This document shows, piece by piece, positions 30,745-42,043 of a DNA stretch of 64,000 nt. Origin of the DNA: Shumkonia mesophila. Lineage in GTDB: Bacteria; Pseudomonadota; Alphaproteobacteria; Rhodospirillales; Shumkoniaceae. Each line of letters begins with the position of its first letter. The stretch's first letter is position 1. The DNA lies in the NCBI RefSeq assembly GCF_026163695.1, contig NZ_JAOTID010000001.1:434001-498000 (forward strand), given 5' to 3'. The notes under the pieces were generated by a model. The model had not been told where the DNA came from. It did not search any database and worked only from the letters and a program-made list of their open reading frames with translations. A program made the translations under genes and the position numbers.

Positions 30745-31248
30745 ATGAACCAGAACAACCCGTCCGACCCGCCGAAACGAGAGGTCGTCGGGGTCTTCGC
30801 CGATCGCGAACAGTTCGAGGCCGCCATTCGCGCGCTGCTGGCCGCCGGCTATGAGCGGCGCGATCTCAGCGTGCTGGCGTCCCACGAATCGCTGGATGCC
30901 GCCGGCAAGCCTTCCAAGCCGTGGAAAGACGCCGTTACCGCCTTGGTCGGCGAGGTGAAATACGAAGTTCCGCTGGTCGCGTCCGGCGCCATTCTCCTGG
31001 CCGGCGGTTCGGTGGCGGCGCTGATCGCCGGGCTGGTCGGGGCGACCGTGGGCGGCATGGCCGTCAAGGAGGTGCTCGACGAGGTGACATCCTCGCCCCA
31101 TACCGACGACTTCGCGCGGGCGTTGAACGCCGGCAGCGTGATTCTCTGGGTGCAAATTCCACATGGCGAAAAAGAATCCATTTCCGCTACCATCTTGGAG
31201 GAATGCGGCGCCGCCAATGTGCATACTCACGCCCATTCTTCCCTTTAA
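30745..31248 (+). CDS. Small stress-type membrane protein (general stress 17M/YflT-like)
   Basis: A 167-aa protein. The N-terminal 45 residues (VVGVFADREQFEAAIRALLAAGYERRDLS is split here as VVGVFADREQFEAAI and AAGYERRDL) look like the general stress protein 17M/YflT fold. Residues 80-118 form a hydrophobic glycine-zipper segment with G/A every three to four positions, and the C-terminus is a ferredoxin-like strand ending in AAANVHTHAH-type residues. GGGAGGGG lies just before ATG 30745. It starts 144 bp from mutS, divergently, and 41 bp before the first malic enzyme. Function unknown. Confidence 0.6.
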   Translation: MNQNNPSDPPKREVVGVFADREQFEAAIRALLAAGYERRDLSVLASHESLDAAGKPSKPWKDAVTALVGEVKYEVPLVASGAILLAGGSVAALIAGLVGATVGGMAVKEVLDEVTSSPHTDDFARALNAGSVILWVQIPHGEKESISATILEECGAANVHTHAHSSL

Positions 31249-31289
31249 ACTCTCCGAACGTCCGGAAAGACCAAGAAAGATCAAAAGAG

Positions 31290-32597
31290 ATGAACAAGGT
31301 AGTCAAACGCGATCTGAGTGAAGAGGCGCTGGAACTCCACGCCTCCGGGCGGCCCGGCAAAGTCGCCCTGCTGGCCACCAAGCAGCTGACCAACCAGCAC
31401 GAGCTGGCTCTCCTCTATTCCCCCGGCGTCGCCGCTCCCTGCCTCGCCATCGCCCGCGACCCCTCGCTCGCCTACAAGTACACGGCGAAAGGCAACCGCG
31501 TGGCCGTCGTCTCGAACGGCACGGCGGTGTTGGGCCTCGGCAACCTGGGCGCGCTGGCCGGCAAGCCGGTGATGGAAGGCAAGGCGGTCCTCTTCAAGTG
31601 CTTCGCCGACATCGACGGCGTCGACATCGAGCTGGACAGCACCGACACCGAGGAACTGATCCTCGCCACCAAGCTGCTGGCCCCGACCTTCGGCGGCATC
31701 AACCTCGAAGACATCAAGGCGCCCGAATGCTTCGTCATCGAGCAGCGCCTGCGCAAGCTGATGCCGATTCCGGTCTTCCATGACGACCAGCACGGCACCG
31801 CCATCATTTCGGCCGCCGGCCTGATCAATGCCTGCCACCTGACCGGCCGCAAGCTGGAGACCGTCAAGATCGTGGTCAACGGCGCCGGCGCCGCGGCCAT
31901 TTCGTGCACCTCGCTGTTCAAGCTGCTCGGCGTGAAGAACGAGAACGTCATCATGTGCGACTCCAAGGGCGTCGTCTATGAGGGCCGCACCGAGGGCATG
32001 AACGAGTGGAAGGCCATTCACGCGACGAAGACCAAGCACCGGACCCTGGCGGAAGCCATGGTCGGCGCCGATGTCTTCGTCGGCCTGTCGGTCAAGGGCG
32101 CGGTGTCCCAGGCGATGGTCAAGTCGATGGCGGCCAAGCCGATCGTCTTCGCGATGGCCAATCCCGATCCGGAAATCACCCCGGAAGACGCGGTCGCCGT
32201 GTGCCCGGATGCCATCACCGCCACCGGCCGTTCGGACTATCCGAACCAGATCAACAACGTGTTGGGCTTCCCCTACATCTTCCGCGGCGCCCTGGACTGC
32301 CGCGCCAGCACCATCAACGACGAGATGAAGCTGGCCGCCGCCCACGCCCTGGCCCAGCTCGCCCGCGAGCCGGTGCCGGAGGAAGTGAGCAAGGCCTATG
32401 GCGAGAAGCTCAGCTTCGGCCCGGGCTACATCATCCCGACGCCGTTCGATCCGCGCCTGATCGAGATCGTGCCGCCGGCCGTGGCCCAGGCCGCCGCCGA
32501 CACCGGTGTCGCCCAGAAGCCCATCCAGAACATGGACGCCTACCGGCTCGAACTGCGGGCCCGGTTGGCTTCCGTGCGTAAACCGCACAGTGCCTAG
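31290..32597 (+). CDS. maeB: NADP-type malic enzyme, short form
   Basis: A 435-aa malate dehydrogenase (oxaloacetate-decarboxylating). Motifs: LLYSPGVAAPCLAIARDP, KGNRVAVVSNGTAVLGLGN, FHDDQHGTAI and the dinucleotide fold IVVNGAGAAAIS. It ends after the malic domain and lacks the phosphotransacetylase-like region present in the next gene, so it is a short-form enzyme. ATG 31290 is chosen, preceded by AAAGAG-type purines. Product pyruvate and NADPH would support gluconeogenesis or biosynthesis. It is followed by a strong terminator. Confidence 0.93.
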   Translation: MNKVVKRDLSEEALELHASGRPGKVALLATKQLTNQHELALLYSPGVAAPCLAIARDPSLAYKYTAKGNRVAVVSNGTAVLGLGNLGALAGKPVMEGKAVLFKCFADIDGVDIELDSTDTEELILATKLLAPTFGGINLEDIKAPECFVIEQRLRKLMPIPVFHDDQHGTAIISAAGLINACHLTGRKLETVKIVVNGAGAAAISCTSLFKLLGVKNENVIMCDSKGVVYEGRTEGMNEWKAIHATKTKHRTLAEAMVGADVFVGLSVKGAVSQAMVKSMAAKPIVFAMANPDPEITPEDAVAVCPDAITATGRSDYPNQINNVLGFPYIFRGALDCRASTINDEMKLAAAHALAQLAREPVPEEVSKAYGEKLSFGPGYIIPTPFDPRLIEIVPPAVAQAAADTGVAQKPIQNMDAYRLELRARLASVRKPHSA

Positions 32598-32644
32598 GAT
32601 GCGCGGCAAGACGCACGTTCTAGTTCTCGACTGACTCGGGATGG

Positions 32645-32684
32645 GACCCCGGCGACGCTTGGCGTTGCCGGGGTCTCGCCTTTC
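32645..32684 (+). terminator. Rho-independent terminator after the first malic enzyme
   Basis: A 14-bp stem with one G-T pair (GACCCCGGCGACGC at 32645-32658, GCGTTGCCGGGGTC at 32662-32675), three-base loop, followed by TCGCCTTTC. It lies 47 bp after the stop, so the two malic enzyme genes are probably transcribed separately. Confidence 0.75.
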
Positions 32685-32763
32685 AAGGAGGTAGGCAGCC
32701 CATCTGCCCCAATCGTGAAACGTACGTAACAACGTGCACCACTGGTTCCGGGAGATGAAGATC

Positions 32764-35019
32764 ATGGACGCTAAAGCCAGACAGGATCTGCAACGGGAAG
32801 CGCTCGTCGTTCACGCGTCGGGCCGTCCGGGAAAGATCGAAATCCGCGCCACCAAGCCGCTGACCACCCAGCGCGACCTCTCGCTTCTTTATTCGCCCGG
32901 CGTCGCCGCGCCCTGTCTGGAGATCCAGCGCGATCCGTCGCTCGCCTACGACTACACCGCCAAGGGCAATTTCGTGGCCGTCATCTCCAACGGCACGGCG
33001 GTCCTGGGCCTGGGCAACCTGGGGGCGCTGGCCGGCAAGCCGGTGATGGAAGGCAAGGGCGTCCTCTTCAAGCGCTTCGCCGACGTCGACGGCATCGACC
33101 TCGAGGTCGACACCGAGGACGTCGACGAGTTCGTCAACTGCGTGCGCTTCCTCGGCCCCGCCTTCGGCGGCATCAACCTCGAGGACATCAAGGCGCCGGA
33201 ATGCTTCATCATCGAGGAGCGCCTGCGCGAGCTGATGGACATCCCGGTCTTCCATGACGACCAGCACGGCACCGCCATCATCTCGTCGGCCGGCCTCATC
33301 AACGCGCTCCACCTGACCGGCAAGGACATCAAAAAGGTCCGCCTGGTGGTCAACGGCGCCGGAGCCTCGGCGGTGGCCTGCACCAATCTCTTCAAGATGC
33401 TGGGCGTGCGCCACGAGAACGTCATCATGTGCGACACCAAGGGCGTCATCTACCAGGGCCGCACCGAGGGCATGAACCAGTGGAAATCGGCCCATGCCAA
33501 CAAGACCAAGGCACGCACGCTCACCGAGGCGATGGAAGGCGCCGACGTCTTCGTCGGCCTGTCGGCCAAGGGCGCGGTGACCCAGGAGATGGTCAAGAAG
33601 ATGGCCGACAAGCCGATCATCTTCGCCATGGCCAACCCCGACCCCGAGATCGCGCCCGAGGAGGCCAAGGCGGTGCGCCCCGACTGCATCATGGCGACCG
33701 GCCGCTCGGACTATCCCAACCAGGTCAACAACGTGCTGGGCTTCCCCTACATCTTCCGCGGCGCGCTCGACGTCAGGGCCAGCACCATCAACGACGAGAT
33801 GAAGCTGGCCGCCGCCCACGCCTTGGCCGAACTGGCCCGCGAGGACGTGCCCGACGAGGTGAACGCCGCCTATTCGCGCGAGCTGCGCTACGGCTCGGAA
33901 TACATCATCCCGTCGCCGTTCGATCCGCGCCTCATCGAATACATCCCGGCGGCGGTGGCCAAGGCGGCAATGGATTCGGGCGTCGCCCGGCGGCCGATCG
34001 TCGACATGGACGCCTATCGCACGGAACTGCGCTCGCGCCTCGATCCGTCGGTGGCCAGCCTCAACCTGATCTTCGAGCAGGTGCGCGCCAAGCCGCGCCG
34101 CGTGGTGTTCGCCGAAGGCGAGGAGGAGAAGAGCGTGCGCGCCGCGCTGGCCTTCCGCACCGCCGGCTACGGCACGCCGGTGCTGATCGGCCGCGAGGAA
34201 CGGGTCAAGCAGACCATGGAGCGCATGGGGCTCAGTTCCGACGAGGCCCTGGAAACCCACAACGCCCGCCTGAGTTCGGCCAACAAGGCCTACACCGACT
34301 TCGTGTACGCCCGCCTGCAGCGCAAGGGCGCGCTTTATCGCGACTGCCAGCGCATGGTGAACCAGGACCGCAACATCTTCGGCGCCTGCATGGTGGCGAT
34401 GGGCGACGCCGACGCCATGGTCACCGGGCTGACGCGCAACTACTACGGCGCGCTGGCCGACATCCGCAGCGTGCTCGACCCCAAGGCGGGCAACGAGGTC
34501 CTTGGCCTCACCCTGCTGCTGGCCAGGAACCGCACCCTTTTCCTGGCCGACACCGCGGTCCACGAACTGCCGACGTCCGAACAACTGGCCGACTTCGCCG
34601 TGCAGACGGCGGCGGCGGCCCGGCGTTTCGGGCACGACCCGCGCGTCGCCCTGATCTCGTTCTCCAACTTCGGCAATCCCGACATCGACCGTTCGCACAT
34701 CGTGCGCGACGCCGTGGCGGTGCTCGATTCGCGCAAGGTGGACTTCGAGTACGACGGCGAGATGGGGGCCGACGTCGCGATCAACCCCGAGCTGATGCGG
34801 CTCTATCCGTTCTGCCGGCTGTCGGGGCCGGCCAACGTGCTGATCATGCCCGGCCTGCATTCGGCCCACGCCTCGACCCGCCTGATGCACGAGCTGGGCG
34901 GCGGCACGGTGATCGGGCCGATCCTGGTCGGCCTGTCGAAGCCGGTGCAGATCCTGCCGCAGGGCGCCACCGTGAACGACATCGTCAACATGGCGGCGAT
35001 GGCGGCGCACGACGCCTGA
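32764..35019 (+). CDS. maeB: NADP-type malic enzyme with phosphotransacetylase-like domain
   Basis: A 751-aa long-form malic enzyme. Residues 1 to about 425 are the malic domain (LLYSPGVAAPCLEIQRDP, FHDDQHGTAII, VVNGAGASAVA); residues about 430-745 are a phosphotransacetylase-like domain (AEGEEEKSVRAA, GLTRNYYGALADIR, FSNFGNPD), which in this family is usually regulatory, responding to acetyl-CoA. It is about as similar to the gene just upstream as a paralogue. Start ATG 32764 (MDAKARQ) has GGGAG ten bases before; ATG 32755 is possible. Confidence 0.94.
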   Translation: MDAKARQDLQREALVVHASGRPGKIEIRATKPLTTQRDLSLLYSPGVAAPCLEIQRDPSLAYDYTAKGNFVAVISNGTAVLGLGNLGALAGKPVMEGKGVLFKRFADVDGIDLEVDTEDVDEFVNCVRFLGPAFGGINLEDIKAPECFIIEERLRELMDIPVFHDDQHGTAIISSAGLINALHLTGKDIKKVRLVVNGAGASAVACTNLFKMLGVRHENVIMCDTKGVIYQGRTEGMNQWKSAHANKTKARTLTEAMEGADVFVGLSAKGAVTQEMVKKMADKPIIFAMANPDPEIAPEEAKAVRPDCIMATGRSDYPNQVNNVLGFPYIFRGALDVRASTINDEMKLAAAHALAELAREDVPDEVNAAYSRELRYGSEYIIPSPFDPRLIEYIPAAVAKAAMDSGVARRPIVDMDAYRTELRSRLDPSVASLNLIFEQVRAKPRRVVFAEGEEEKSVRAALAFRTAGYGTPVLIGREERVKQTMERMGLSSDEALETHNARLSSANKAYTDFVYARLQRKGALYRDCQRMVNQDRNIFGACMVAMGDADAMVTGLTRNYYGALADIRSVLDPKAGNEVLGLTLLLARNRTLFLADTAVHELPTSEQLADFAVQTAAAARRFGHDPRVALISFSNFGNPDIDRSHIVRDAVAVLDSRKVDFEYDGEMGADVAINPELMRLYPFCRLSGPANVLIMPGLHSAHASTRLMHELGGGTVIGPILVGLSKPVQILPQGATVNDIVNMAAMAAHDA

Positions 35020-35041
35020 ATTCCGGCCTTTTCCCGGTTGG

Positions 35042-35076
35042 GCCCCGGCGCTCCGGCGCCGGGGTCTTTTCTTGTC
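35042..35076 (+). terminator. Rho-independent terminator after the long malic enzyme
   Basis: Stem GCCCCGGCGC / GCGCCGGGGT with a four-base loop, followed by CTTTTCTTG. It lies about 25 bp past the stop codon. Confidence 0.8.
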
Positions 35077-35101
35077 CGCCTGTCGAAAAACCGCAATAAA
35101 A

Positions 35102-35119
35102 CCGTCATAAAACTGTTGT
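35102..35119 (+). promoter_or_regulatory. Pho-box-like PhoB site upstream of the phosphate permease
   Basis: CCGTCAT-AAAA-CTGTTGT: two 7-bp direct repeats 11 bp apart, close to the PhoB consensus CTGTCAT-n4-CTGTCAT (11 of 14 repeat positions). It lies about 150 bp upstream of the pit start, directly after the malic enzyme terminator, so it most likely drives the permease under phosphate limitation. A second weaker half-site (GCAATAAA) precedes it. Confidence 0.65.
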
Positions 35120-35272
35120 CTTCGGCCGGACGCCCGCTTACTCAGGGCGCCCGGGACCATTGACATCACGAGAGGCATCGTCATCCTGCCCGCTCCTTCT
35201 CCCGAAGCCGGGAAGACGCCGTTCTGGGCGACCTGGCCACCGGCCGAAAGCGCCATCCGCCACGTCTCGCGA

Positions 35273-36748
35273 TTGCGGCGCGCGGCCGGGACCGAAGGGC
35301 ACGTCGCCGTCCGTCTCGGCCTGGCCGGCGCCTTTCTCCTGGCCGTTCTCGCCTTCACCGCCGTGGTCGCCGGCGGCTTCGGCGGCACCGCCGCCGCCAT
35401 CGTCGGCGCCGGCGTCGTCGGCGGCTACATGGCGCTCAACATCGGCGCCAACGACGTCGCCAACAACATGGGCCCGGCGGTCGGCGCCCGGGCCGTGACC
35501 ATGGCCGGCGCGCTGGTCATCGCCGCCGTCTTCGAGACGGCGGGCGCCGTGCTGGCCGGCGGCGACGTGGTGGCGACCATCGCCAAGGGCATCGTCGACC
35601 CCGTCGCGATGGCCGACGCCGGCGTCTTCGTCGTGGCGATGATGGCGGCCCTTTTGGCCGCCGCCCTGTGGCTCAATCTCGCCACCTACATCGGCGCCCC
35701 GGTTTCCACCACGCATGCCATCGTCGGCGGCGTCATGGGGGCCGGCATCGCCGCCTCCGGCATGGCCGCCGTCAACTGGCCGACCATGGGGGCGATCGCC
35801 GCCAGTTGGGTGATCTCGCCCCTGATGGGCGGCGCCGTGGCGGCGCTCTTCCTGTCGCTCATCCGCCACACCATCGTCTTCCAGGAGGACCGCATCGCGG
35901 CGTCCCGCCGCTGGGTTCCGGTGCTGATCGGCGTCATGGCCTCGACCTTCGGCGCCTACGTGCTGCTCAAGGGCCTGGGCCAGGTCTGGAAGCCGTCGGC
36001 CGGCACGGTGGCGGGCGCCGCCGTCGGCCTTTTCGTGACCGGCTGGCTGGTCGCCCGCCCGCTGATCGCCCGCCAGTCGGCCGGGCTGGAGAACCGCAAG
36101 AAGGCGGTGCACGGCCTGTTCTCCGTCCCCCTCATCTGCGCCGCCGCGCTTTTGTCTTTCGCGCACGGCGCCAACGACGTCGCCAACGCGGTGGGGCCAC
36201 TCGCCGCCATCGTCTATGCCCTGTCCGCGGGCGGCGTTGCCGCCGAGGTGGGGATTCCCTACTGGGTGCTGATCGTCGGCGCGCTCGGCATTTCGGTCGG
36301 CCTGGCGCTGTTCGGTCCGCGCCTCATTCGCACGGTCGGCGAAAAGATCACCAAGCTCAACCCGATCCGGGCCTTCTGCGTCGCGCTGTCGGCGGCGATC
36401 ACGGTCCTCATCGCCTCGGCCCTCGGGCTGCCGGTCAGTTCCACCCACATCGCGGTCGGCGGCGTCTTCGGCGTCGGCTTCCTGCGCGAGATCCTGCACA
36501 ACCGCCTGCGCCGTCGGATGGCCCGGGAAGCGGCCGCCAAGGCCCCGCCGGCTGCCGCCACGGAGAAGGCCCCCGACGGCGACGCGGCGGCGCCCGCCAA
36601 GAAGAAGAAAAAGAAGAAGCTCAAGCTGGTGCGGCGCAAGCACCTGGGCACCATTGTCGCCGCCTGGGTGGTGACGGTGCCGCTGGCCGCCGCGCTGGCC
36701 GCCCTTCTCTTCTTCCTGCTCGCATGGGGCCGCGCGGCCCTGCTCTAG
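35273..36748 (+). CDS. pit: PiT-family inorganic phosphate permease
   Basis: A 491-aa membrane transporter with about 11 membrane segments in two repeats, each with the PiT signature: [15 protein letters not shown] (about residue 58) and [15 protein letters not shown] (about residue 302). [11 protein letters not shown] and [11 protein letters not shown] complete the repeats. A cytoplasmic loop near residue 440 is Ala/Pro rich with seven lysines in a row, the last membrane segment follows. The start is unclear: TTG 35273 is the first usual start codon, yet the frame is open for another 38 codons to a rare ATT, and relatives often have a longer cytosolic N-terminus. The Pho-box upstream suggests induction by phosphate starvation. 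Confidence 0.92.
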   Translation: MRRAAGTEGHVAVRLGLAGAFLLAVLAFTAVVAGGFGGTAAAIVGAGVVGGYMALNIGANDVANNMGPAVGARAVTMAGALVIAAVFETAGAVLAGGDVVATIAKGIVDPVAMADAGVFVVAMMAALLAAALWLNLATYIGAPVSTTHAIVGGVMGAGIAASGMAAVNWPTMGAIAASWVISPLMGGAVAALFLSLIRHTIVFQEDRIAASRRWVPVLIGVMASTFGAYVLLKGLGQVWKPSAGTVAGAAVGLFVTGWLVARPLIARQSAGLENRKKAVHGLFSVPLICAAALLSFAHGANDVANAVGPLAAIVYALSAGGVAAEVGIPYWVLIVGALGISVGLALFGPRLIRTVGEKITKLNPIRAFCVALSAAITVLIASALGLPVSSTHIAVGGVFGVGFLREILHNRLRRRMAREAAAKAPPAAATEKAPDGDAAAPAKKKKKKKLKLVRRKHLGTIVAAWVVTVPLAAALAALLFFLLAWGRAALL

Positions 36749-37266
36749 CCCCGGCCCCGGCCCGCCAGGGCGGCATCGTGCAGCGCCGCCGATCCGGCGG
36801 AAAAGCAGCAGAAGATCACCCGCTCCAGCGTGCCGTCGCCGGCCAGGAAGGCGGCGACCGTCGCCACCGCGATCCCCGCCGCCCGTTCGCCCGGAAAGCG
36901 ATAGACGCCGGTGCCGATGGCCGGAAAGGCGAGGCTTTTCAGCCCATGGGCGACGGCGATTTCCAGCGGGCGGCGATAGCAGCCGGCCAGCAGGGCGTCC
37001 TCGCCGCGCCCGCCGCCCTGCCACACCGGACCCACCGTGTGGATGACGTGGCGGGCCTTGAGGTCGTAGCCGCCGGTGATCCTGGCCTCGCCCGTCTTGC
37101 AGCCGCCGAGGGTGCGGCATTCGGCCAGCAACCCGGGCCCGGCGGCGCGATGGATGGCGCCGTCCACCCCGCCGCCGCCCAGGAGCGACTCGTTGGCGGC
37201 GTTGACGATGGCGTCGACGTCCAGCGTCGTGATGTCGGCCACGATCACGCTTATACGCGGGTCCAT
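36745..37266 (-). CDS. Macrodomain protein (O-acetyl-ADP-ribose deacetylase type)
   Basis: A 173-aa single macrodomain. The ligand-binding residues appear in [23 protein letters not shown] (written here as [13 protein letters not shown] and [10 protein letters not shown], about residues 20-43) and in [12 protein letters not shown] (about 120). This is the MacroD/YmdB type that hydrolyses O-acetyl-ADP-ribose or removes ADP-ribose from proteins. ATG 37266 starts [15 protein letters not shown]. It lies 14 bp downstream of the AmpG-type gene and converges with pit, overlapping by four bases. Confidence 0.92.
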   Translation of the reverse strand: MDPRISVIVADITTLDVDAIVNAANESLLGGGGVDGAIHRAAGPGLLAECRTLGGCKTGEARITGGYDLKARHVIHTVGPVWQGGGRGEDALLAGCYRRPLEIAVAHGLKSLAFPAIGTGVYRFPGERAAGIAVATVAAFLAGDGTLERVIFCCFSAGSAALHDAALAGRGRG

Positions 37267-37280
37267 GGGCCCTTCTCCGG

Positions 37281-38573
37281 CTAGTTGCCGGCCGCGGCCG
37301 CCGCGCGCTCGGGCGGGAAGCGGCGCATCATCCACAACAGCAGCGCCAGCCCCGGCAAGGCGGCAACCGTGGAAAAAAGGAAGAAGTCGATCCAGCCGAC
37401 CGCTTCCACCACATACCCCCCCTGGGCGGCCAGCACGGTGCGGCCGAGGGCGGCCAGGCTGGACAGCAGCGAATACTGGGTGCCGGTGTAGGTCAGGCTG
37501 CACAAGGCCGAGATGTAGGCGACGAAGGCCGCCGAGCCCATGCCGCCCGACACGTTCTCGATGGAGATGGTGGCGGTCAGCCACAGGCGGTCGGCCCCGA
37601 CGTGGGCCTGCCAGGCGAACATCAGGTTGGAGGCCGCCTGCAGGACGCCGCAGACGAGCAGGCTGCGGGCGATGCCGATGCGCGCCACCAGGATGCCGCC
37701 CATGGCGGCGCCGGCGATGGTGGCGACGAAGCCGTAGAGCTTGGAGATCTCGGCGATATCGACCTTGGTGAAGCCGATCTTGACGTAGAACGGATTGGCC
37801 ATGACGCCGGCCATGGCGTCGCCCAGCTTGTAGAGCACGACGAAGGCGAGGATCGCCGCCACCGTCCAGCCGTGGCGCTTCAGCATGTCGGCGAAGGGGC
37901 CGACGAAGGCGTCCTGCGCCCACGCCACCAGGCCGGGCGCCGGCTTCACGACCGAGGCGGGAGCGGCCGGCTCGCGGCTGAAGAGGATAGTCAGGACGCC
38001 GACGCCGACCAGGGCGGCCATCGTCGCGTAGACCCAGAACCACGGCATGACGCTGGCCAGCAGCAGGGCGCCGGCCCCCGAGACCAGCATGGCGGTGCGA
38101 TAGCCGAACTGCACGGCCGCGGCGCCCGCCCCGTATTGCCGTTCCTCGAGGATCTCGACCCGGTAGGCGTCGATGACGATGTCCTGGCTGGCCGAGCAGA
38201 AGGAGACGACGAGGGCCAGCGCCGCCACCCGCCACGGATCGGCCGCCGGATCGCAGGCGCCCAGCGCCAGCAGGGCGGCGATCAGCGCGCCCTGGGTGGC
38301 CAGCGCCCAGCCGCGGCGGCGCCCGAACAGCCGGGTCATCAGCGGCAGCGGCGCGCGGTCGACCAGCGGCGCCCACAGGAACTTGAAGCTGTAGGGAATG
38401 CCGACCATGGCGAACAGGCCGATGGTGGCCAGCGACACCCCCTCCTCGGTCAGCCACAGCGAGAGGGTCGAGCCGGTGAGGATCAACGGCAGGCCCGACG
38501 AGAAGCCCAGCAGCAGGACCACCAGGATGCGCCGGTCGGCGTAAACGGCGAGCGACTGGCGCCACGTGGTCAC
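37281..38573 (-). CDS. ampG: AmpG-type muropeptide permease (MFS)
   Basis: A 430-aa major-facilitator permease with about 12 membrane segments, of the AmpG group that imports GlcNAc-anhydroMurNAc muropeptides for recycling. Seen: [40 protein letters not shown] and GYRTAML, all AmpG-typical. GTG 38573 is taken as start; a TTG nine codons upstream is in frame. The nearby D-Ala-D-Ala dipeptidase and glucosaminidase fit a wall-recycling theme, although not in one operon. Confidence 0.85.
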   Translation of the reverse strand: MTTWRQSLAVYADRRILVVLLLGFSSGLPLILTGSTLSLWLTEEGVSLATIGLFAMVGIPYSFKFLWAPLVDRAPLPLMTRLFGRRRGWALATQGALIAALLALGACDPAADPWRVAALALVVSFCSASQDIVIDAYRVEILEERQYGAGAAAVQFGYRTAMLVSGAGALLLASVMPWFWVYATMAALVGVGVLTILFSREPAAPASVVKPAPGLVAWAQDAFVGPFADMLKRHGWTVAAILAFVVLYKLGDAMAGVMANPFYVKIGFTKVDIAEISKLYGFVATIAGAAMGGILVARIGIARSLLVCGVLQAASNLMFAWQAHVGADRLWLTATISIENVSGGMGSAAFVAYISALCSLTYTGTQYSLLSSLAALGRTVLAAQGGYVVEAVGWIDFFLFSTVAALPGLALLLWMMRRFPPERAAAAAGN

Positions 38574-38674
38574 GGCCGCGACCCCGTTACGGCACGGCAA
38601 CGAATCGGCGCGGCGGGAAGATGGAGCATGGCCGGCAGCCTAGCCCGCCGCCGCGCCTCTGGAAAGCATGAAAA

Positions 38675-38797
38675 GCCACGGATGGACACCGATGAACGCC
38701 GATAGGGGAGTGCGGCCAGGCGACCGCATACGGTGCTGCGAAGACGGGCCGAGGGATCGTCCATGTCCATCGGTGTTCGTCGGTGTTCATCCGTGGC
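38675..38797. repeat. 123-bp inverted repeat (GCCACGGATG...CACCGAT)
   Basis: 29-bp arms at 38675-38703 and 38769-38797 match in inverted orientation with three differences. Each arm is itself built from a near-repeat, (GA)TGAACACCGA. The 65-bp loop is GC-rich without a gene. It lies 17 bp past the typA stop, where it could form a transcript-end hairpin. Confidence 0.8.
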
Positions 38798-38813
38798 GAA
38801 AGAACCGCCCCGC

Positions 38814-40634
<1,821 letters not shown>

Positions 40635-41283
40635 GGACGGAACGCCTTCTGGTTCGGCCGGACACGGAAATGGGGGCCGTGGCGCGGGCCCGGCGGCCCG
40701 GCGGCGGCGGCCGGCAGTATAGTCGCCTTGCCGGCCGGGGCAAGGGCCAGCCGATTCGCGAAACCCTCGGCGGCTCCGCCCCCTCCCTGTCCCTCCCCCG
40801 CAAAGGGGGAGGGAACGCCGTCTTTATTCTCCCTCCCCTCGACGGGGAAGGAACGCGATCTTTTTCTCCCTCCCCCTGGATGGGGAAGGAACGCGATCTT
40901 TTTCTCCCTCCCCCTGGATGGGGAAGGAACGCGATCTTTTTCTCCCTCCCCCTCGATGGGGGAGGGCCGGGGAGGGGGTGAAGCCCCGCCCCCCGCACCC
41001 GCGAGGAGAAAGGGAACGCCGTCTTTTTCTCCCCCCCCCTCGACGGGGGAGGGCCGGGGAGGGGGTGAAGCCCCGCCCCCCGCACCCGCGAGGAGAAAGG
41101 GAACGCCGTCTTTCTCTCCCTCCCCCTCGACGGGAAAGGAACGCGATCTTTTTCTCCCTCCCCCTCGATGGGGAAGGGCCGGGGAGGGGGTGAAGCCCCG
41201 TCCCCCACAGCCGCGGGTGGACAAACGGCCGCCGGCCCCGTACATGTCTTGGCGTTTCATCGCGAGAGAGAGGGAGACACCCC
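40635..41283. other. 649-bp gap between typA and the SDR gene, mostly repeats
   Basis: The gap between two diverging genes is dominated by the C/G-rich palindrome array listed separately. The first 150 bp next to typA and the last 60 bp before the SDR gene should contain the two promoters, but I see no convincing pair of boxes. The long open frames here are produced by the repeats and are not genes. Confidence 0.7.
40791..41215. repeat. Array of eight C/G-rich palindromes
   Basis: Eight imperfect palindromes of the form CCCTCCCCCTCGATGGGGAAGG occur in a row. Five separators are short and alike (AACGCGATCTTTTTCTC or a close variant); two are long and nearly identical (starting CCGGGGAGGGGGTGAAGCC and ending with the same short separator); a diverged copy of the long type follows the last palindrome. 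Palindromes 3 and 4 with their separators are identical, pointing to recent tandem duplication. Confidence 0.85.
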
Positions 41284-42042
41284 ATGAGCGAGACCCCGCG
41301 GGTCGCCATCGTCACCGGCGCCGGTTCCGGCATCGGCCGCGCCGTCGCCCTGGCGCTTCTCAACGACGGCTACGCCGTGGTGCTGGCCGGCCGGCGCCAC
41401 GACGCCCTGGCCGAGACGCTGGCCTCGGCCGGCCCGCAGGCCAAGCGCGGCCTGGCGGTGCCGACCGACGTTTCCGATCCGAAGTCGGTCGACGCGTTGT
41501 TCGCCAGGACCAAGGAAACCTTCGGGCGCCTCGATCTGCTGTTCAACAACGCCGGCACCGGCACGCCGGCCATCTCGTTCGGCGACCTGACGTGGGAACA
41601 GTGGAAAGGGGTGATCGACGTCAACCTCAACGGCGCCTTTCTGTGCGCCCGGGCGGCCTTCGCCATGATGCGCGAGCAGCGGCCGATGGGCGGGCGGATC
41701 ATCAACAACGGGTCCATCTCGGCCCACGCGCCGCGCCCCGGCTCGGCCCCCTACACGGCCTCCAAACACGCCATCACCGGGCTCACCAAGACCATCTCGC
41801 TCGACGGCCGCCCCTTCGACATCGCCTGCGGCCAGATCGACATCGGCAACGCCGTGACGCCGATGACGGCGCGCATGGCCGAAGGGGTGCCCCAGGCCAA
41901 CGGCACCATCGCGCCGGAGCCGCGCATGGCGGTCGAGCACGTCGGCCAGGCGGTGGTGCAGATGGCCGCCCTGCCGCTCGAAACCAACGTCCAGTTCATG
42001 ACCATCATGGCCACCAAGATGCCGTTCGTCGGACGGGGGTAG
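41284..42042 (+). CDS. Short-chain dehydrogenase/reductase (SDR)
   Basis: A 252-aa classical SDR oxidoreductase. Rossmann motif [10 protein letters not shown] (about residues 11-20), NNAGTG (about 90), the catalytic Ser in [10 protein letters not shown] and [10 protein letters not shown] (Tyr-x3-Lys, about 157-161). Substrate cannot be inferred. GAGGGAGAC before ATG 41284 is a good ribosome site. The last 126 coding bases lie in a 127-bp segment that is repeated at 43954-44080, which suggests that the 3' end was the insertion point of a small element and that this copy has a rebuilt end. Confidence 0.9.
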   Translation: MSETPRVAIVTGAGSGIGRAVALALLNDGYAVVLAGRRHDALAETLASAGPQAKRGLAVPTDVSDPKSVDALFARTKETFGRLDLLFNNAGTGTPAISFGDLTWEQWKGVIDVNLNGAFLCARAAFAMMREQRPMGGRIINNGSISAHAPRPGSAPYTASKHAITGLTKTISLDGRPFDIACGQIDIGNAVTPMTARMAEGVPQANGTIAPEPRMAVEHVGQAVVQMAALPLETNVQFMTIMATKMPFVGRG

Positions 42043-42043
42043 G
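41917..42043. repeat. Direct repeat, copy 1 (3' end of the SDR gene)
   Basis: 127 bp from GAGCCGCGCATGG to GGGGGTAGG, including the SDR stop codon. Copy 2 at 43954-44080 differs at six positions; in each, this copy has G or C and copy 2 has A or T. Confidence 0.9.

Noticed and set aside
32598-32763. The two malic enzyme genes as one broken long gene
   Set aside because: Each has its own full malic domain, and a strong terminator separates them.
40791-41215. CRISPR array
   Set aside because: Separators are copies of each other rather than unique spacers, the repeated unit is a C/G palindrome, and no cas gene is near.
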